Positions 5,326 to 10,250 of a stretch of 10,250 nucleotides of DNA are shown piece by piece; within the stretch, counting starts at the first letter, position 1; each line of letters opens with the position of its first letter. A model generated the notes under the pieces. That model did no database searches. It was not told where the DNA came from and saw only the letters and a list, made by a program, of their open reading frames with translations. The translations under genes and the position numbers were made by a program. The stretch is from Candidatus Sumerlaeota bacterium (GTDB taxonomy: Bacteria > Sumerlaeota > Sumerlaeia > JADFCT01): assembly GCA_017161665.1 (NCBI GenBank), contig JADFCT010000105.1, positions 1 through 10,250 on the forward strand, given 5' to 3'.

Positions 5326-8300
5326 TCAATGTTCGATGAATAGCTTATGGTCTTCCGTGATGATGTTGATGGGGTTCTTGGTGGACCAGGCCTCGCCCTG
5401 AACGCGATACCACCAGATGTCGATAAAGTCGCGCGGGGGATGGAGCGAATAGGGGCGCGTCTCAATACGTTTGATCCGGTCCGTTGGCGTGATGCGGTTG
5501 GGATCGGTGACGTCTTCGACGGGCGCGGCGGCGAAGTGACCGAAAACGGCCAGGTCCGCATAGATGTTCGCCATCTCGTGTTGGGAATAGTGACCGCCGT
5601 CCAGTTCGGCCACCCCGGTGATGACGCGCATCCACTTGGGCAGATAGAGGGAGGTGGGCGCCGGCGCGAATCCCACGACGCCGCCTTGCCATGAAGGCAA
5701 CTTCGTCCAGGCCGCGTCGCCCGCCAGGTCGGGATCGAAGGCATTGACCCAATATTTCATGAAGGTGGATTTAATCAGGGGGATCTGTCCCCCTGTCAAC
5801 ACCATGTCCGCCTCACAGACGCCGCCCGTGGCCTTCAGTTTGAGTTTCTTGCCCGAGGTCATCAGTGTTCCGAGTGACAGGTCGGCCGGATAGGGCAGGA
5901 AGATTTTCGCGTCATGGAACCGGGTGGTGAAGCGTTGGCCCAAGGCGGTGATTTTTTTGATATTTTCGCTGACAATGCCGCCGGGTTGGAGCGATGTGTC
6001 GACGGTTTCGCCACCGGGGCGGATGGGGCCGCCGTAGGCGGTGATGCGACCGATCTGCCGCCCCATGATAAGGTCGTCCAGCGTGTCCAGCGGCGGCGAA
6101 GCGATGTCGTCCCACCACAGATCATAGTCGAGACGGCTGGCTTCGGCGTTATTGATGACGCGGATATAGTAGGTTCCCGGCTCGCCGACGCGGGCTTCGA
6201 GGCGCTCGGCGGACGAGAGGGCGTAGGCGCCCTTGAGGAACTGACGGGAGGCGTCATACAGTTCCAGGTCGAAATCGCCCTGATTCAGATCGAAGATGCA
6301 ATCAATGATCACGTTGGTGAACAGGGGGGAGACCTCGATCTGGAACCAGGCGTCATTGAGAATAATGGTCGGCGTCGTGATGTCGGTCAGCCAGGTCCGT
6401 TCCCATTCGCCCTCGGGAACCCAGGGATTAAAATCAATCTGCGCGGCCGCGCGTTCGATGTTGATGCGCGGAACCGTCAGGGTCGCCCGCAAATCCTTGA
6501 CCGGATCGCCCGAACTCCGCATGACGGTCTTGAGGGCGTCGGGTGAAAGGAATTGCCCTTCCAGATCCCGGGCCGCCGTCTGAAGAATCGCGGCGGCGCC
6601 GGCCGCATAGGCGCATGCCGCCGACGTGCCGTCAAAGGCGGGCTGATAATCACCCGCCGGGCTGGATGCCGTATGGACGCCGTCGGGGCCGACGAGATCG
6701 GCCGTATACGCCTGTTCGGACGGCGCCAGCAGGTCGAGCAGCGCGGAGGTGTTGGAGTACCAGGGGACCAGATCGGCAACGGTCACGGGATCGGCGCCGC
6801 CGCCACCGGGACCAAAGGCGGCGTCATAAACGGCGCCCACGGAAACAGCGTCGGTCAGGCAGGCGGGCCAGGCGATGGCATTCTTGGCGCCGTCGTTGCC
6901 CGAGGCGACAAACAGCGTGATCCCGGCGGCGCGCAGATTCGCCGCCGCCTCGGTCAGGGCGGGCGAAAATTCGTCACAGTTCCCTTCAAACCGACCGGCG
7001 GCGAAGCTGGTATTCACGATCATAATGGGGCGGTCGGGGTCGTCGTCTTGATGCAGGACGCACCAGTCCCAGGCGTCGATCAGGGCTTCGTCCGTGGCCA
7101 GATCAGAAGGGCCGCTGGTGATTTTCAGGGCATAGATTCCCGCGCCCGGCGCCACACCGCCGATGAAATCGCCAGCGGCGGTCGTGGGGCGATCTCCGGC
7201 GGCGATGGCCGCCACGGCCGACCCGTGGGCCAGTTCCGGGGGCAGGGGCGAGGCCCCCGCGCCGGGGAAGGGATCCGCGTCCTGATCGCCGAAATCATAA
7301 CCGCCGATCACCTTGGCATTGGGGAACGCCCCCCCGCCCAGGTCGGGATGGCGATAATCAATCCCCGTGTCGCAAACGGCAATGGAAACGGCTGAGCCGT
7401 CATAAACCGCGCGGATATTGTATCCGTCCATGAGGGCCAAGCCCTGGGCCATTTGGGGGTTGAGCTGGCGTATCGGCGTGACGGCGCGCACGCCGGGCCG
7501 TTGGGCCAGCTGCCGCAGGCCGTCTGCGCTGATCAAACCGGAAACCGCCGGAACGGTTTCGTATCGGCGGCGAACCTGGAACTGATCAAGGGTGAGCGCG
7601 TCGGTCAGGTCGGCCTGCAAGGCGTCAATATGAGCCAGGCGATCCGCGAGGGCGCCCGCCGAAGCGGCGGCGTCAAGGGTCACAATGACGGGGACGCGCG
7701 TCACTTCGGGCGTTGATTGGGCCTGACTCAACAAATCCCACACTTCGTCCAGACCGATGATCGGCGGTTGGGCGACCGACGCCGATTGGGGAGCGGCGCC
7801 GGCGACGGAATTCAACGAAAGGACCGAGACGGGGTCCACCGGCGAATCCACCCCCCCGAAGGCCACATACTGCGGGCTCCAATCGGTTTCGCCATAGACC
7901 TTCGACTCCGTGATTATCTGGGAGATGTCCTGTTCCGGCGCGATGAACTCGCGGATCATCACGCCCAGGGCGCGAACCTGGATGGCCGGCGCGTCGATGG
8001 TCTGCGCGTGGTTGGCCGTCGAGTGGATGCGGGTGTACAGGCGATGGGGCAGTTTCATCTCAATGCCCGCGTCGGGCAGGGTCTTGCCAGTCGTGGAGCG
8101 GACGTAGGCGTTGCGATAATGCCAGGAGGCGACTTCAGGCCAGGAGGAATCGGGCCGCGCCTTGAGCCGGATTTTTTTCAGAATCCCGCCGACGCGCACG
8201 GTTTCGATATGACTATTCTTCGTGGACAGATTCTTGAGGTCGCCGCCGACGGTCAACAGGCCGATGGGCGCTTCGGTATAGAGTTTGCGGAATCCGCCGT

Positions 8301-10250
8301 CGCTTTGAATGACGGGCAGGCGTGTGCCAAAGGGCGGCGCATTGCGAAGTTTGATTTTCAGCGTGTCGCGGGTTCCGCCGCCAATGATGCTCACAACAGG
8401 GCCATCCGCGGGGTCATAGTCCTCGATGGGCAGATAATCCGGCGTTTCCCAGACCAGCGTGCCCGGGCCTTTGTACTTGATGATGTAGTCCGGCGTTTTC
8501 GTGACAATCGCGGCGCCGTTATATGCCGGCTCGCTGAAGACTTCGACGGGTTCCACGTCACGCATCCACCACGCCTCGACGGCATAGTCGCGGATGAACT
8601 CGAAGCTGATCCAGGCGTACCCGCGGGGAATGAAGTCCGCCTGAGGATTGTCCAGCACACCGAGGAAGGGATGCACGCCCCAGTCATCGCCCCAGGAGTT
8701 GACGATCTTGAAGGCGCGAACGGATTGCAGGTAGTCCACCACACAGACGGCCTGGAATCCGATGAGGGGATCGTCTTCCGTGTCGCGGCGCGTATAAATG
8801 GCATTCCGCACGTCCGCGCTGTTGGGGTTGGGCGAATAGTCCAGGAGGCTTTGATAGACCGGCAGCCCGACGACAAACGCGCCGCCGCCGTCCAGCCATT
8901 CTTTGAGCTCGTTCGTGTCATTGTTCCAGCGCCCGCCTTTGAATTCACCCTGCTTGTTGAGCACGGGTCGATGGATAAAGAAGGGACGGGCGCCGAGGCT
9001 CTGAAAGGTTTCGGCCTCACGCAGATGATAGGCGTCCGTTGTCTGGAAATAGGACGAATAGTTGCGCATGGTGGGCGCCCCGCGCCCCTCCAGCAATTGA
9101 GCGGCCAGGTAAAGGTCGTCGCTCCCGCCGTTGTTCCAGAGGAAATAGGGGCTGGCCTGACGCATGGGGCTTTCCAAATCCTCGGCGGTCCATCCATTGC
9201 GTTTCGCCGCCAGGTATGTGCGCAGATAGTAGCCCATGGCGAACGACACACTGGCGCCATAGCCGTTTTCGAAAGTGGGCGGCGCGCTGGGGAACCCGTT
9301 GTATTCGAACTCCTGATCCAACACCGGCGGCAGGGGGTCGGGCAGCGGCGGCGCGACAACGATGGCCTCCACGGCGTCGGCGATGTTGACGCGGGCGTTG
9401 ACTTGATCGTTTTTCGTGTCAGTGATTTCCCGCCCCGTTCGCTTGACGAGATTGATGAGGGACGTGACACGCAGATTTTTATTAATGCGCCCCTGGGAGG
9501 CGGACTGAATGGCCGCCACGGCGCCGGCCATGTAGGCGGTGGCCGCCGAGGTGCCCCCGAAGGCCAGATAGTAGTCTGAATCGCTATAGCCACTCGCTCC
9601 GGAAAGATCCGCGGTGGCCGTGTCGTAGGCCGGCGCCAGGAAATCCAGGAAGGAGGCGCTGTTGGAATTGCACGGAACCGTGTCGGCGCTCACCGTGTCC
9701 GGATCAATGCAGACCGTGAAGGGTTTGGGGCGCGTGGCGGCGTCATAGACGCTGCCGACCGATATCACGCTGGAAATGCAGGCCGGCCACTGCATGGCGT
9801 CGGTATAGCCATCGTTGCCCGAAGCGGCGATGACGGCGATGCCCGAGGCGACCGCCTGATCGGCGGCGAGAGTCATCAGGGGGCTATAGCGGTTACAGGC
9901 GTCGGGCGCCGTAAAGCGCTCCTGGCCGAAGGCGTTGGCGATGACCAGGATGGGATTGGCCGGATCGTCGTATTGATGGCTCACGCACCAGTCCCAGGCG
10001 GCAATCACCGCGTCTTCCACCGGCACACCCGAACCGCCCGGCGAAACCTTGAGCGCATAGAGCCGGGCGTCGGGCGCCACGCCGCCGATGTAGTCACCCT
10101 GTAAGGTATTGATCCCGGCCACAATGGCCGCCACGGCGGTCCCGTGGGCGTCGCCGTCGGGGGCCGGATCGGCATCGGCGTTGCCAAAGTCATAACCGCC
10201 CATGACTTTGCCATTGGGGATGGGGCCGCCGCCCAGCGCGGGGGGCATGT
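5326..10250 (-). CDS. Giant secreted protein: S8 subtilisin - papain-like pseudo-peptidase - beta module - I9 prodomain - S8 subtilisin - PPC - beta module (5' end outside window)
   Basis: An open frame of 1641 codons from the right edge; the Met at 10248 is internal because the visible chain starts inside an S8 domain. Residue numbers count from that Met. S8 copy 1 (1-295) has His35 (AHGTAVA), Asn145 (ASGND) and Ser234 (GGTSAA); its Asp lies beyond the edge. A Pro-rich linker leads to a C1 papain-like domain (306-568) with the N-S-W-G-D-D-W-G motif at 517-524, but with Ser333 and Gln499 in place of catalytic Cys and His. A beta-rich region (569-800) follows, then an Inhibitor_I9-like prodomain (850-930). 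S8 copy 2 (945-1268) has a full triad, Asp960 (CDTGID), His1008 (AHGSAVA) and Ser1209 (DGTSAA), plus Asn1118. A PPC-like domain (1284-1382, G-D-F-D-L-E-L-Y, G-T-Y-Y-I-R-V) and a second beta-rich region end the protein. It is presumably secreted, though the signal peptide is outside the window, and is co-transcribed with the sulfatase gene. Confidence 0.9.
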   Translation of the reverse strand, partial: MPPALGGGPIPNGKVMGGYDFGNADADPAPDGDAHGTAVAAIVAGINTLQGDYIGGVAPDARLYALKVSPGGSGVPVEDAVIAAWDWCVSHQYDDPANPILVIANAFGQERFTAPDACNRYSPLMTLAADQAVASGIAVIAASGNDGYTDAMQWPACISSVISVGSVYDAATRPKPFTVCIDPDTVSADTVPCNSNSASFLDFLAPAYDTATADLSGASGYSDSDYYLAFGGTSAATAYMAGAVAAIQSASQGRINKNLRVTSLINLVKRTGREITDTKNDQVNARVNIADAVEAIVVAPPLPDPLPPVLDQEFEYNGFPSAPPTFENGYGASVSFAMGYYLRTYLAAKRNGWTAEDLESPMRQASPYFLWNNGGSDDLYLAAQLLEGRGAPTMRNYSSYFQTTDAYHLREAETFQSLGARPFFIHRPVLNKQGEFKGGRWNNDTNELKEWLDGGGAFVVGLPVYQSLLDYSPNPNSADVRNAIYTRRDTEDDPLIGFQAVCVVDYLQSVRAFKIVNSWGDDWGVHPFLGVLDNPQADFIPRGYAWISFEFIRDYAVEAWWMRDVEPVEVFSEPAYNGAAIVTKTPDYIIKYKGPGTLVWETPDYLPIEDYDPADGPVVSIIGGGTRDTLKIKLRNAPPFGTRLPVIQSDGGFRKLYTEAPIGLLTVGGDLKNLSTKNSHIETVRVGGILKKIRLKARPDSSWPEVASWHYRNAYVRSTTGKTLPDAGIEMKLPHRLYTRIHSTANHAQTIDAPAIQVRALGVMIREFIAPEQDISQIITESKVYGETDWSPQYVAFGGVDSPVDPVSVLSLNSVAGAAPQSASVAQPPIIGLDEVWDLLSQAQSTPEVTRVPVIVTLDAAASAGALADRLAHIDALQADLTDALTLDQFQVRRRYETVPAVSGLISADGLRQLAQRPGVRAVTPIRQLNPQMAQGLALMDGYNIRAVYDGSAVSIAVCDTGIDYRHPDLGGGAFPNAKVIGGYDFGDQDADPFPGAGASPLPPELAHGSAVAAIAAGDRPTTAAGDFIGGVAPGAGIYALKITSGPSDLATDEALIDAWDWCVLHQDDDPDRPIMIVNTSFAAGRFEGNCDEFSPALTEAAANLRAAGITLFVASGNDGAKNAIAWPACLTDAVSVGAVYDAAFGPGGGGADPVTVADLVPWYSNTSALLDLLAPSEQAYTADLVGPDGVHTASSPAGDYQPAFDGTSAACAYAAGAAAILQTAARDLEGQFLSPDALKTVMRSSGDPVKDLRATLTVPRINIERAAAQIDFNPWVPEGEWERTWLTDITTPTIILNDAWFQIEVSPLFTNVIIDCIFDLNQGDFDLELYDASRQFLKGAYALSSAERLEARVGEPGTYYIRVINNAEASRLDYDLWWDDIASPPLDTLDDLIMGRQIGRITAYGGPIRPGGETVDTSLQPGGIVSENIKKITALGQRFTTRFHDAKIFLPYPADLSLGTLMTSGKKLKLKATGGVCEADMVLTGGQIPLIKSTFMKYWVNAFDPDLAGDAAWTKLPSWQGGVVGFAPAPTSLYLPKWMRVITGVAELDGGHYSQHEMANIYADLAVFGHFAAAPVEDVTDPNRITPTDRIKRIETRPYSLHPPRDFIDIWWYRVQGEAWSTKNPINIITEDHKLFIEH

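Noticed and set aside
5310..5744. N-terminal extension of the sulfatase frame up to 5744
   Set aside because: It overlaps the 3' end of the protease gene in another frame, gives a non-conserved Arg/Pro/Ser-rich sequence, and would bury the Tat signal that begins at ATG 5309 with a good RBS.
7717..9579. A 620-codon open frame on the plus strand, antisense to the giant protease gene
   Set aside because: It is a by-product of GC-rich codon use on the opposite strand. Its product shows no domain pattern, while the minus-strand frame carries clear S8, C1-like, I9 and PPC features over the same bases.
10246..10248. ATG at 10248 as the start of the giant protein
   Set aside because: The chain there is already inside an S8 domain: the P-P-A-L-G-G-G segment aligns with H-P-D-L-G-G-G just after the catalytic Asp of copy 2. 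The true start is outside the window.

Overview
The window reads as chromosomal DNA from a GC-rich, Gram-negative-type environmental bacterium. A Tat-exported arylsulfatase of a type common in Planctomycetes, Verrucomicrobia and Lentisphaerae, a giant multidomain subtilisin-like exoprotein, and an intergenic region packed with 'CTTTGCGTC...GCGCCTTGGCG' and 'CACAGAGGACACCGAG' repeats suggest the PVC superphylum or a neighbouring uncultured phylum. That placement is inference from style; there is no rRNA or other phylogenetic marker in the window.

Layout. (1) Positions 1-2428, minus strand: a compact operon read right to left, moxR-type AAA+ ATPase, then a DUF58 protein with a vWA fold, then the N-terminal part of a BatD-like exported protein that runs off the left edge. 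(2) Positions 2429-3063: about 635 bases with no credible gene, holding an adjacent pair of direct repeats, several perfect or near-perfect hairpins and an inverted repeat. It separates the divergent moxR operon and pgeF. (3) Positions 3064-3813, plus strand: pgeF (YfiH/YlmD/LACC1 family). (4) Positions 3814-3887: short convergent gap. (5) Positions 3888-10250, minus strand: a two-gene unit made of a huge secreted protease-like protein (5' end outside the window) followed 16 bases later by a Tat-signal arylsulfatase.

How the genes work together. The moxR-DUF58-BatD set is the conserved core of MoxR-associated vWA loci, thought to act as a chaperone or assembly system at the envelope. pgeF is a stand-alone housekeeping gene for cytoplasmic cleanup of faulty peptidoglycan precursors or purine nucleosides. 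The protease-sulfatase pair is probably co-transcribed and would act outside the cytoplasm, plausibly on sulfated glycoproteins or proteoglycan-like material; that substrate is a guess.

The most unusual object is the giant protein. Two subtilisin (S8) domains lie in one chain. Between them sits a papain-like (C1) domain whose catalytic Cys and His are both replaced (Ser and Gln), while its Asn motif is intact. An internal I9-type prodomain precedes the second S8 domain, a PPC domain follows it, and two similar-looking beta-rich modules end the two halves. It looks like an internally duplicated protease in which one half gained a pseudo-peptidase.
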